The notes under the pieces: generated by a model
The model's input: only the letters and a program-made list of their open reading frames with translations
The model's database searches: none
Told to the model about the DNA's origin: nothing
NCBI GenBank assembly: GCA_029204225.1
Contig: CM055097.1
Location: 13,893,221 to 13,957,220, forward strand
Source of the DNA: Diphasiastrum complanatum
Taxonomy: Eukaryota > Streptophyta > Lycopodiopsida > Lycopodiales > Lycopodiaceae
DNA: 64,000 nucleotides
Direction: 5' to 3'
Program-made: the position numbers and the translations under genes
Shown: piece after piece, positions 52,585-62,189 of the stretch
How positions within the stretch are numbered: the first letter of the stretch is position 1
Layout: each line of letters starts with the position of its first letter

Positions 52585-53660
52585 CCCTTAATCTGGATCC
52601 GTGAATTCCTTGATCTTCAGAATAAGCAATGCACAAAACTTGTTGTGCACATTAACACTTGATGCCTTCGTGAATATATCTGCAACCATGTCCTGCATTC
52701 TACAGTATGTTAAGCTCACCTCCTTGTTGAGAACCTTGCCCCCTGATGTAGTGATATCTGATTTCAATGTGCTTACTCCTAGAGTGAGATCTAGGGTTGG
52801 CCGATAAGGCAATAGCACTCTGATTATCACAGAATATCAGAAGCAGCAATGTATTCTGCTTTTGTAGAAGAAAGAGCGATAGAGGTTTGCTTACGACTGT
52901 TCCATGAGATAGGACCGTCATTGAAGAAGAATGTAAATCCAGATGTGGACTTACGATTGTCTATATCTCCTCCCCAGCTTGCATCAGTATATCCATTGAG
53001 TTGATGAAGATTGTCATTGCTGACTTCTCCATAGCAGATGCACTGGTCCATGGTAGCTTGAATATACCTCATGACTCCTACGAGAGCCTTCTAACGGGTA
53101 ATGCCAAGATTAGCCATATATTGTTGAGTGAGCTTACTACAAAAGAGATGTCTGGTCTTGTACAGACCATTGTGTACATGAGAGATCCAAGTATCGATCG
53201 ATAAGGATACTCTCTCATATGCTCCTCTTCATGCTTGATTTGGGGGATATTGGTCCTTTGACAAACGCAGGCCTATATCCATTGGTGAGTGAGCTAATTT
53301 ACAATTCATTAGATTGTATCTATCAAGAAGGTTGTGAAGACACCTTTGTTGAGTGATATAAATCAGTCGTCTCGCTCTGTCTCTGTAGATGAAGTGAGCT
53401 TCGTCCAGATTAGTCATGTCGAACTTTGAAAACAGCATTTGTTTAGAATCCTTAACCAAATTGGTATTGTTGCGGAAAAGCAACGTATCATCCACGTATA
53501 AGGTGATGATAATGAAGGATTGTTGCACCGACTTGGAATAGACATTGCAATCAACAGTGCTTGGTTGGAAACCTTGTTCGATGAGAAATGTGTTGATCCC
53601 CTGAAACCAAGCTTTGGCAGACTGTTTCAAGCCGTAGAGTGTACCCGCGTTCGAAAACAA
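52585..53660 (-). pseudogene. Copia pol 3' half (element G): RT end and RNase H
   Basis: The minus strand begins at TLYGLKQSAKAWFQGINTFL near 53640 and continues through ITLYVDDTLLF (YVDD intact), [85 protein letters not shown] and VADIFTKASS. That is the normal order from the middle of RT to the end of RNase H. Frame changes occur near 53230, 52900 and 52740, and ELALSSTEAEY reads TKAEY. Nothing upstream of YGLKQ is present; unrelated sequence starts at about 53660. The purine tract and LTR follow at 52580. Confidence 0.9.
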
Positions 53661-53766
53661 TACAAGAAGTTTTTTCGATGGCTTGAGATCGATATTGTAA
53701 GAAAAAAACTAAATTTTTTTGATGATAGTTGAATTATTCGAAACATGTGGCGTCATGTTAGTGGTC
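53661..53766. other. Junction sequence upstream of the G-box cluster
   Basis: Short AT-rich stretch; nothing recognised. Confidence 0.4.
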
Positions 53767-53975
53767 CACGTGTCTAGCCGTACTCATTATTATGACTCAT
53801 TGATGATGGCACGTGGGTAATGACACGCGCATGAATCCTATTACGCCACGTGTCATTCCGCACGTGTCAACTGTCACATCAATCGTTATCTATACGGACA
53901 AATATAATCAACGAATCACAAAATGACATGTGTCCTATCGATTAATTTTCACACGTGTGAAATTTTTTTATAAGA
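53767..53975 (+). promoter_or_regulatory. Candidate promoter: five G-boxes and a TATA box
   Basis: CACGTG occurs at 53767, 53810, 53847, 53861 and 53952, the last inside the perfect palindrome TTTCACACGTGTGAAA (53947-53962). A TTATAAGA box follows at 53968-53975. G-boxes bind plant bZIP and bHLH regulators (ABA, light or stress responses). Five cores in 191 bases is far above chance. It points rightward to the coding remnant at 54.4-55.8 kb, which is the inferred target. Confidence 0.5.
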
Positions 53976-54419
53976 TGCAGATTTTACGCAAATTTCTTGA
54001 TTTCAGCACCTAATATCGATTTTAAACGCACTTTTTTACCTGTTTACGTTCCACTTCTATCTCTGCGTCTGGAACCGATATTGCTTTTTTGGATATCGCT
54101 CTCAAGCGCGCGTTTCGCATCCAATTTTCTCTCTGGTGTATATCCTCGTTCAAAACCAATACTCGAACCTGTGATGTCTATCTCGAACGCATAGTTTATT
54201 GCAATTTGAGTTTATGTTCAATTTCACGCCTGAGATCGATATCCAATCCTTGATTTTATCAGTTTTCCAGAATTTTTTTTTTTGTATTCTCTTTGTGAAA
54301 TGTCTAATTTTGATTCCAATCTGTTATCTTTTTTTTTTTTAAATTTGGTATCAATGACAATATAGAGTATTTCAAGTCACTTTTTTACTCTTTCTTTTTG
54401 TTCTTCCTTCTATTATAGA

Positions 54420-55801
54420 GGGTCCTGGTGTGGAAGCATTTTTTGAGATTTATCTCAAATTTAAGTCTCTGTTCAGTACCCCCTTGTTCAGATTTCAGAA
54501 TAAGGACATGATTCATTATCAAGACTTGGTGGCACTCGACATGCATACTTATAAAGCTAAGCTTGATAGAATGTTTATCAAGTTGCAAAATGATTTCAAG
54601 TCTGTAGATGATTGTCAAATACACAATAAAAAATGTAGATATGTAGAGTTTTAGTCTGTATTTATTTTCTTTCTTTTGTTAAACATTTCTAACAATTCAG
54701 ATGCTATCCTTTCTACTTCTGAAGCTGTTTTTTTCCAGCGGTACAAAATCTGGCATGTCCAAACTTGTACATATAAAAACTTTTTTTTATTGATACAAGT
54801 GTTAGTTTAGATGATTGTATAGATTTTGCAGGGCATCGTTTATAGGCCCTAGAATACCCACTATCATTTCTCCTTTTGATAAATCTCTAATCACATTGTC
54901 TACTTATAATATAGATAATAATTCTTTTTTGACACTATTCGATATATCAGATCTTGTTAATTTCACAGAGGCTGAGACTCTTTGTATTTTGAGCAAAGAG
55001 CTTTATGAATTTTCAGATATAATTGATTTTGATGTTGATGATCTTCTCCCTAATGTTGACAATGTAAATTAAAAAGTTTTATTCAAGAAAAGATTGCTTG
55101 AAAATGGTTGTAGAGGAAATGCACAAAAAAGAAGATGATCTGCCTTCTGAAGAGGATTTTCTCAAATTTCAAAGTCATATTGGTTTTCCAAAATCGACTG
55201 TCTATTCACCAACCATATTGACATTGAAAGATGGACATAATATTGATGGAGAGACAGTAATCAAGGAAGACAAAGCCGAAGGCGTAAGTTTTGTATCTTA
55301 TTATGTGTTAGTAGATCCGTTGTGTCAGATTTTAGGATCTTACTTTGGATTTTTTTCATCTCAAGAAACAATTTTTCTTGATATTTTGCAATTCGTCGAG
55401 GAGGACAGAGATCTTCTGCTAGAGAATTTTCAAGAGAGCATGCACTGGCGCATTATCTGAAGTTCTTCCAGAATAATGAGATAAGGGTTGCCCATTCAAA
55501 GTTTCATCAACATGATGATACAATGATTATGGCAATCAAGGCACTTTCTCATTTTCTTTGAGGACATAATTTTAATAGGGTGCATAAAATATTTTTTGTA
55601 AAGAAAACTATTGCACCTAAAATTTTAGGATATGGACCAGTGAATTCCATGCTCAGATCATCTCATTTTGTAGTGTATGCTACCTACGTTGATCTGAATA
55701 AGCACGAAAACTATGAGCTCTTGGATCCGTACGAAAGAAGAAAATTTTTGCATGATTCTAAGTTGCAGCTTTCATTAGAGAAAGTGTTGAAAGTAGAGTA
55801 G
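54420..55801 (+). pseudogene. Unrecognised, probably intron-containing coding region, partly broken
   Basis: Four plus-strand stretches look protein-coding: 54430-54654 (FFEIYLKFKSLFSTPLFRFQ), 54815-55072 (FDISDLVNFTEAETLCILSK), 55098-55460 (SEEDFLKFQSHIGFPKSTVY, then VSYYVLVDPLCQILGSYFGF) and 55580-55801 (IAPKILGYGPVNSMLRSSHF). A pyrimidine-rich tract and TATAG before 54420 and GATTTTGCAG before 54831 look like intron 3' ends. Frame changes near 55440 and a TGA at 55559-55561 interrupt the last part. The protein is acidic, with no membrane segment. I do not recognise the family. It lies downstream of the G-box promoter and ends just before element I. It could be a decayed host gene or an unusual element. 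Confidence 0.4.
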
Positions 55802-55860
55802 ATATTGAAGAATTGTACTTTGTAAAAATTTTCATTTAGTATACAAAATCTCTTTGTATG

Positions 55861-56339
55861 TGTAACAACCCTAAAGGATTGCCACTAAGATGAGGATAGG
55901 AGAACACAATAGGAGAGACTATGGAGCCAAACCGCCCAACCAATCCTAGATCAAAACTGGATCTAGCCCCCAAGCCATGCCATGTGAAGCAAGAGGAGAA
56001 AAGAGAACCTGGTAACCTAAACCCATTATGTCGACGGGAGAATCTCTGCCTCATTATATAGAGAGTAGAGTCATGTGCATGAAACCATGCAACCCCCATG
56101 CAGGTCAACTATAAACTGATCACATCTGTTCATGCAGTCCTCTTGCCTATATCCGTCACACAGACATGCAATACTCCATATGTCTCAATTAGAGTGTCTG
56201 GGTCCTCTCAAGGTTAATTAGTCACAAAGTGGCCTTGACATGGAAATAAATCACGGCGTGATCAATAATCTTGAACATTGGAGGGCTGGTCTACCATATT
56301 AGGACTATTACAGGTCCTTAACCGAATATGGCCATACCA
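55861..56339 (-). repeat. Element I 3' LTR
   Basis: 479 bp. On the minus strand, TGGTATGGCC...GGGTTGTTACA, next to the purine tract at 56340-56357. Confidence 0.6.
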
Positions 56340-58347
56340 TTCTTCCCTCCTTAAACTGCTTCTATCATTAGAAGCTCCAAAAAACAGGAAAGAACTACAG
56401 TTCCTTTAACTTTCTGTATTAACCGAGAAAATCGTTATACTTAGTCTGACTTTCACATGAAATAAGTACTCAAAGATAAACTAATTTCCAATTGTCAATC
56501 TCTATTCTGGAGTACAAACTCTGGTTTGAAAAGTACACTAAGATACATTTTCTCAACTGGGTTACACTCAACACAAGTTAGTAACATCACCTCATATAAA
56601 ACACTTACATGAACCATCTGAGTGAAATATTACATAACTTAGGAGATTAAAGTTAAAGAAAAAATAATAATTACAGTATGAAATTATCCACAAACTCTGG
56701 CAGATAATTCATAAAAAACTTCCAAGTACAACTATCCTTAGAATCCAATTCTAAGATATGATAATTTATGCAACTACAATCTCTAGGAGAATCATTAAGA
56801 TATATAATGATTAAAACTCAACTCTAAGTATTCCAGATACTCTTTTGAGTTAAATGCTCATGTTTCTAGCACCAAATTCAAGAAAATAACATTCATTCAT
56901 CTTAATAGACTTGTCTGTCTCCTATGATAACTGGAGATCCAAGTAAATGAAGAATTGTACTCAAGCATCTGCAGACCATAAACTGTAGTAGAATAGTATC
57001 CACTAGATAAATTAAATTTTCCATGAGTAAAATACTTATCTTGTGAGAATGTCTATGAGATCTATAGGTTCTCAATTAAAATACTGGAGTAGAGAGATTC
57101 AAAAACACTGATCTGAATTCTTACCCAAATAACAGATCAAGAATTAATCATCACACTCAAGAATCATCACCATTCCTTTGAATCCACTGACAATAATTAA
57201 GTATCTATTTATGATTCGTCAATCATAAATATTTAGATTCATATGATTCGTCAATCATAATTTTTTGGAATCCAAAACCATACTTAATCAATTACAGGAT
57301 ATTGGAGTATATGTCCAACATAACTCAGGAAAAGTAAGAATCATTCCAAAATCTTTCCACTAAGAAAATACTGGATTTAAGAATTATCTTCAAACACGAT
57401 TCTTTAACTGAAGTGCAAGATTAAAGTTCTATAAACCACTGGTAATTAAAGACTGAACACATAATTAATGACAATCATCTTCAACTACAAAAACTTTAGA
57501 TTACAATCTAGAATCAAATCTAGATACCCAAAGTCCTGCTGAATATCAATTCATATATTATTCTTGGATTCATTCAAATTTGTTATCCAATTGAGCACTC
57601 TGGGATACAATCACTAATGAGCTGAGTCTATTCCTTAACTAAGGAATACTCTATTCCAAGAACACAATATATCCAATGCAAACAATTTTAACTGATGAAT
57701 CCGAATGATTCACTAATCATGCGTCTCACAAGCAGTATAAATCAAAACTATTAGTTCTTGGTGAATCCACATCACACTGATCGTGTTACCAATTAATTTC
57801 ATTTTGGAGTAATCAACTACTCAAGTTAATTGTCAATGATTTAGAAATCTGAAATGTCTAGGTGAAGAATTCAATTATACTAGTATAACACCACATTTAG
57901 ATCCTCAACCAAATAATTTATTAGTTAACTCTTAGATCTTCCATAAAAAGATCTGTTAACTCGGCAACTATCTGTCCAACAATACTTGATCATATGTCTA
58001 TGTTTACTGACTAGGTTAAGTGCACCAAATAACTCTAGTAACCAAGAATACACAATAGATTCATAGAAGATTAATCGTGCACATATGTGAATAATCTCAC
58101 TATGACCCAGTACATAAACACATTTTTATCTAGCAGATTCCTCCAGAACCCACATATGTTACTCACATATCTCACTGAGATCTTGTAACTCAGCTACAAA
58201 AGATTTTCTATTTCTCATGAGTAAATAACACATCTAGAAAATTTCTGAGACGAATAACATTCACTCTCAATCAACCCATATCTGATCCTAGTACTCTTAC
58301 TAAAATTAGGTTGATCTAATACAGAACTCTCAGACTTAAATTCTGAT
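56340..58347. other. Element I internal region, non-coding
   Basis: AT-rich, no coding frame of any length. ATGATTCGTCAATCATAA occurs twice about 33 bases apart (around 57210 and 57243). Confidence 0.6.
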
Positions 58348-58382
58348 CAGGTCCTTAACCGAATATGGCCATAACAGTATGT

Positions 58383-59090
58383 CTATTGCCTATTGGCTTG
58401 TATAAATTTGCATGTTTTTTGAAATTTTTTATAATCCGTCGATTTTGTATTATGATGAATTTGGATTCTTCTGTAAAACCATTGGAATAGTTGCAATATA
58501 TAGTTGTTCTTTGTCCTAGTCCCACCATGTTGTGTACTTTTATGAAATGCTACTCTTGCTTGCCAATGAGATTTTTCCATTCCTTGCGATGACCATATGC
58601 TAAGACTTCCACTATTTGTTGCAAAGAATGTCGAATGATGTCGTATTATGTGCTGCATGTCATTAAAACAAAATACAAATCAGTGAAAAAAATATCTAAA
58701 TTAATTGCACATATTTGACTATACCAATGTAACATCGAAATCTTATCATATAATGAGTTATATGAGCCAAATCCCATGCACTTTGAACTGCATCCACAAA
58801 TTCACTGGTTGTCTTCTGTATCATTTGTACATCAATATTTGAAAATCTTTTCTCAAGTATTTTACCATGTTTTCTAATTTTCTCCAAACTCCTACTTTGT
58901 GTAGATGAATAGAACCATCTTCTTCGAAATCTTGAATTGCGGCTATTATCTCTTTCCAAACTATAGAAATGTAAGGTAGTGGGCTTGATGAAACTATATA
59001 AATTGAATCAATGCATTTTTTTAGTACTATAGAACCAACCATAAAACACTCCATCTTAACTCGAGAAGCAGTAGTGTACTTGATCAAAAT
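58383..59090 (-). pseudogene. Unrecognised intron-containing remnant, 3' exons
   Basis: Minus-strand exon-like stretches. The 59087-58830 frame (IVWKEIIAAIQDFEEDGSIH) shifts into 58920-58740 (KTTSEFVDAVQSAWDLAHIT), which ends at a donor-like ATTG/GTATAG near 58728. A second exon follows acceptor-like GACATGCAG at about 58650 and runs to a TAG at 58383; it contains GSLSIWSSQGMEKSHWQARV and HGGTRTKNNYILQLFQWFYR. The last block resembles the C-terminal region of transposon-derived proteins that carry an S-x-x-GxExxH motif, possibly KDZ-type transposases; this is a weak recollection, not an identification. The gene may continue upstream at 60030-60846. Confidence 0.4.
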
Positions 59091-59449
59091 ATATAAATTA
59101 ATTTGATTGCAGTTTTATTTATGAAGCATATGAGTGCCAAATAGAGGAGCCTTATGAAGCATATGAGTGCCAAATAGCGGAGCTTGAATGGCCACATAAT
59201 TCCTAAACCCTAATTTGCTTATACGTAACCTTCACCCTCTAACCATTGATCTGTCTCTCACTCTTTTAATGCAAGTTTTCATGTATTTGATTGTTTCCCA
59301 ATGTTTGATATAAAACCTAATCATTTTTGTTCCAATTTTTGTTTCAGGGAGTGATTCCATGACATGGACACTCCCGAGTGTGTGTGAAGCAACCCTTCAT
59401 ACATCACTCCGGAGGGTGAGAGCCAATCTGCAAGAAGGAGAAGGTTGAA

Positions 59450-59930
59450 TAGGAAGCGACAAGCAATGCATAGGGCATTGCCACTTGCACCTGTAGTTCA
59501 TGTCATTGAGAAGGCGACATGTTCAACCGCAAGTTTGGTGATCCGGTTGGCAGTGAGGGAGTGGATTTAGAGGAGGTCGTAGATGGGCATTCAGGTACCA
59601 CTTTGACAACATTCTTTGAGCTGAATAGAATTGGTGATTCGGAGGCTCGAGAGTTGTTGTACCAAGACTTGCTGAGGTGGTATTGGTACAACAAGAGAGC
59701 TTATAGGTGGACCCATCGAATCAACATGCAAACGACCCCTACCGTTGGCCGCATGTATTTTATACACCCCTCCAAAGAGGAGAGGTTCTGTATGCAAGTT
59801 CTTTTGGCTCATGTCAGAGGTGCAACCAGCTTTGAAGACTTGCGCACGGCTGATGGTGAGTTGCAACTGCGCATCCACTCCTCCATTGAACTTATAGAAC
59901 CCAATTGCCATTTGTACATGGCCTGCTAGT
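59450..59930 (+). pseudogene. Helitron Rep/helicase fragment
   Basis: The plus strand reads LTTFFELNRIGDSEARELLY, then QDLLRWYWYNKRAYRW, then GRMYFIHPSKEERFCMQVLL and HVRGATSFEDLRTADGE. The blocks LTxFFxLN, ARxLLY, IGRMYFVxP, ERFYLRxLL and VRGATSFEDLRT are characteristic of the helicase end of plant Helitron Rep-helicase proteins. About 136 codons are open, then the match ends (before the usual TFxEAC continuation) at a TAG. The upstream part (about 59420-59520) has frame shifts. No CTRR end or 3' hairpin was identified. It lies between two halves of a minus-strand remnant, so it probably entered that gene. Confidence 0.8.
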
Positions 59931-60029
59931 CTTTCTACCTCTCAAAAGCAACATCTTAGGTTTTCACTTAACGAAAGAAAAGCAATTATGCAATAATTAG
60001 TGTTGATGTTGTTTTAACATCAACCAAAT

Positions 60030-60846
60030 TAAAAAACTTACGGAAAGAAAGCTCAATGCAACCAGAGAAAGAAGTGGAATAAAAAATGCCTAATGTGATA
60101 TGCATGGAGAATGGATCTATATCGATAAGCTCGTCAATCCTATAAACAATCCAAGGGTCATTTGTTTAAATGACTATGACACCATGGACAAAATCATATC
60201 TATCTTTGATAGCCTTCGTAGCAATATCCAGCAAAGGTTTTGTTTTTTTATTTCTAAGTTTAGCCACCTCTAGTCAACTATGACATTTTGAAGATAGATC
60301 TTTCAGAAACTCATAGGTGAAACTATATTTTTCCTCTAAATAATGTCATTTTTGTAGAGTTTTTTTCAAGGCTTCAACAAAATATTGTTTGATAGCATTT
60401 TTAAGAATTCTTTCATCTTTGACTCTCACGCAAAAATTTTTCAATGACAATTTTTTTTCAAATGATCAACATCCTCCAAAGGAAAAAAAGTGAATGGATC
60501 CATCGATCAGCCCATGAAAGAGAATTGACATGTCTTTCTCCTTCAATCCTTGAACAGGTCGCAATAAATGACCTTTCACAAACAAACAAAAAATATTTTA
60601 AAATTAAGTAATTATTGCAGAATAACATTTTACATATTGTAAAACACTCACCTGATATAATTGACATCTCCATTGGATTATCGCTTATTTCACCGGACTT
60701 GTTCTGTAACCTTCCTAGTCTTCGTAGCTGACAAATTTTTTTCCATTTCTTCCAATTTTCATCCTTCAAATAGATCCAATTGTATACTTCTTTTGGATCA
60801 TTTTTCCTCAAAACATTACTCAACATGCTTATGAAATTCTATACAA
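60030..60846 (-). pseudogene. Unrecognised intron-containing remnant, 5' exons
   Basis: From 60846 the minus strand reads, after an acceptor-like TTGTATAG, FISMLSNVLRKNDPKEVYNW then IYLKDENWKKWKKICQLRRL to a consensus donor ATCAG/GTGAGT near 60655. A second exon follows TTGTGAAAG at about 60570 and is protein-like, with stops and shifts down to about 60030, where CCG/TAAG resembles a donor. I do not recognise the family. Strand, composition and clear introns suggest one gene with the exons at 59090-58383, interrupted by the Helitron fragment. This joining is inference. Confidence 0.4.
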
Positions 60847-60891
60847 CATAAATAAAGATGCATTAGTTATTTTATAACAATCATTTGAAAG

Positions 60892-61430
60892 TTGCGGGTA
60901 GATCCTTATTACGTGCCAATGTCGCGAAGACATAAATGGAAAGATTTGGGATTGGCTATGGACAAAATCACCATCCATACGCCCAATTGGCCAATCATCC
61001 ATCGGCCTTACAGCTGGAACATTTTAGTGGACTGCCACTGTGCCTTACAAGCATATCAGAGAGACTATGTCCACCCTCCGGATCCAACGGTGCGACAATC
61101 GGCAATGTTTGCTAAAGATCTAACTTTGTTGGCGTCAGTGGCAACCAAATGGGATGATTGCCTTCCTATCCTGGCATTCGATCCAAATAAGCCGATGGCC
61201 TCAAAGCAAATCAAAGATCAGCTGCTGATTACTCGATTGTATTTTCATGCGGCTATGATGGGAGGCTCTTGGGAATCCCGCTTCACCTCATGGACAACTT
61301 CCAAGTGGATTGCCGGAGCCCACCGGACTTTATGGAGAAGGTGCAATATCATTTAATTAAGATTCGGCGCGAAGCCAATAAAAGTCCTCAATAACTGCAT
61401 ATTGTAGGTGTCGTGGGACCGCCACCAGTT
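60892..61430 (+). pseudogene. Unrecognised plus-strand coding remnant
   Basis: A 154-codon frame (RVDPYYVPMSRRHKWKDLGL, KITIHTPNWPIIHRPYSWNI, WDDCLPILAFDPNKPMASKQ) that is better continued after a one-base shift near 61262 as PLHLMDNFQVDCRSPPDFME, then KVQYHLIKIRREANKSPQ. A later piece reads VGPPPVLVGDTIGGFADL. The composition is that of a real soluble protein with several Trp and Pro residues. No known domain recognised. Immediately downstream is a purine-rich GGTGGGGGATAC and an LTR-like promoter region, so it could be the end of a retroelement gene. I cannot say which. Confidence 0.4.
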
Positions 61431-62189
61431 TTGGTGGGGGATACTATTGGAGGGTTTGCAGATCTCAAGGCAACCCTAACCCTAGTTAATAAGTGAGAGG
61501 GATTTGGCACCCTATGTGTGTAAGTCCAACTCGATGACCACATAGTTATTTGATTGATTAGTTAAAAGTTAGTAAAAGGACTTTAGGCCTTTTTGCAGGA
61601 CTTTTAATGTCGCAGGGCCTAAATGTCAAGTTATGAATAAAGTTGGGTTTCCCTCCAATTTTGATGGTTCCCACACTTTTTTAAATTTGAATAAAAAGAG
61701 AGGCAAGACTGGACCAATAGGATTCAAAGGCCAGGGTCCTCCTCTCTACTATAAAAAGGGACCAACTCGAGTTGCTCCTCATGTTCATTTCCTCATTTCA
61801 ATAAAGCAGATTGGTTCTCTTTAGAAATGGATTGATGAATGTCCTTGCTCTTCCTCTCTTTTCCTGCATTTCTCATGCTTTCTTTGGATTTTGCTAATTG
61901 TTGGATTTGATCATTATTGGGATTGCTATTTCTTATGCTTTTTTTGAGAGAGAAAGGGAGAGAGAGAAGAGTAAGTTTCTATCATTGTTGTGGATTTAGG
62001 GTTAATGGAAGTAGGATTAATGGATGTTAGTGTTAGATCCTCCATTCATGTTGAAATCTGAACTATACTATCGCTCTCATGGGAACGAACCTCCACGTGA
62101 CAACTAGCTCCGTCTCTTTGATGCTAGATTGACTAGATCTTGGATTCAGGTTAGGCAAGGAAAGAAATCCACTACAATCAAGATATCAT
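61431..62189 (+). promoter_or_regulatory. LTR-like region with TATA box and AATAAA
   Basis: TATAAAAA at 61750-61757 is followed about 45 bases later by AATAAA (61800-61805) and a pyrimidine-rich tract, the spacing seen in plant LTR R regions. It follows the purine-rich GGTGGGGGA at 61421-61429. I could not find a second copy or a target duplication. Confidence 0.35.

Larger units (their letters stand above)
55861..58376 (-). mobile_element. Non-coding LTR element I with matching target duplication
   Basis: A 2516-bp element flanked by GTATG at 55856-55860 and 58377-58381, with outer ends TG...CA. On the minus strand it begins TGTTATGGCCATATTCGG, and a second TGGTATGGCCATATTCGG lies at 56339, directly after a purine tract AAGGAGGGAAGAA. 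I read 56339-55861 as a 479-bp 3' LTR. The 5' LTR is reduced to its first 28 or so bases (58376-58348). The 2.0-kb internal part has no coding frame. This could be a deletion derivative or a LARD-like non-autonomous element. Confidence 0.65.

Noticed and set aside
46337-53660. Elements F and G as one copia interrupted by gypsy H
   Set aside because: On the minus strand G (RT end, RNase H) lies upstream of F (integrase, RT start), the wrong order for one element.
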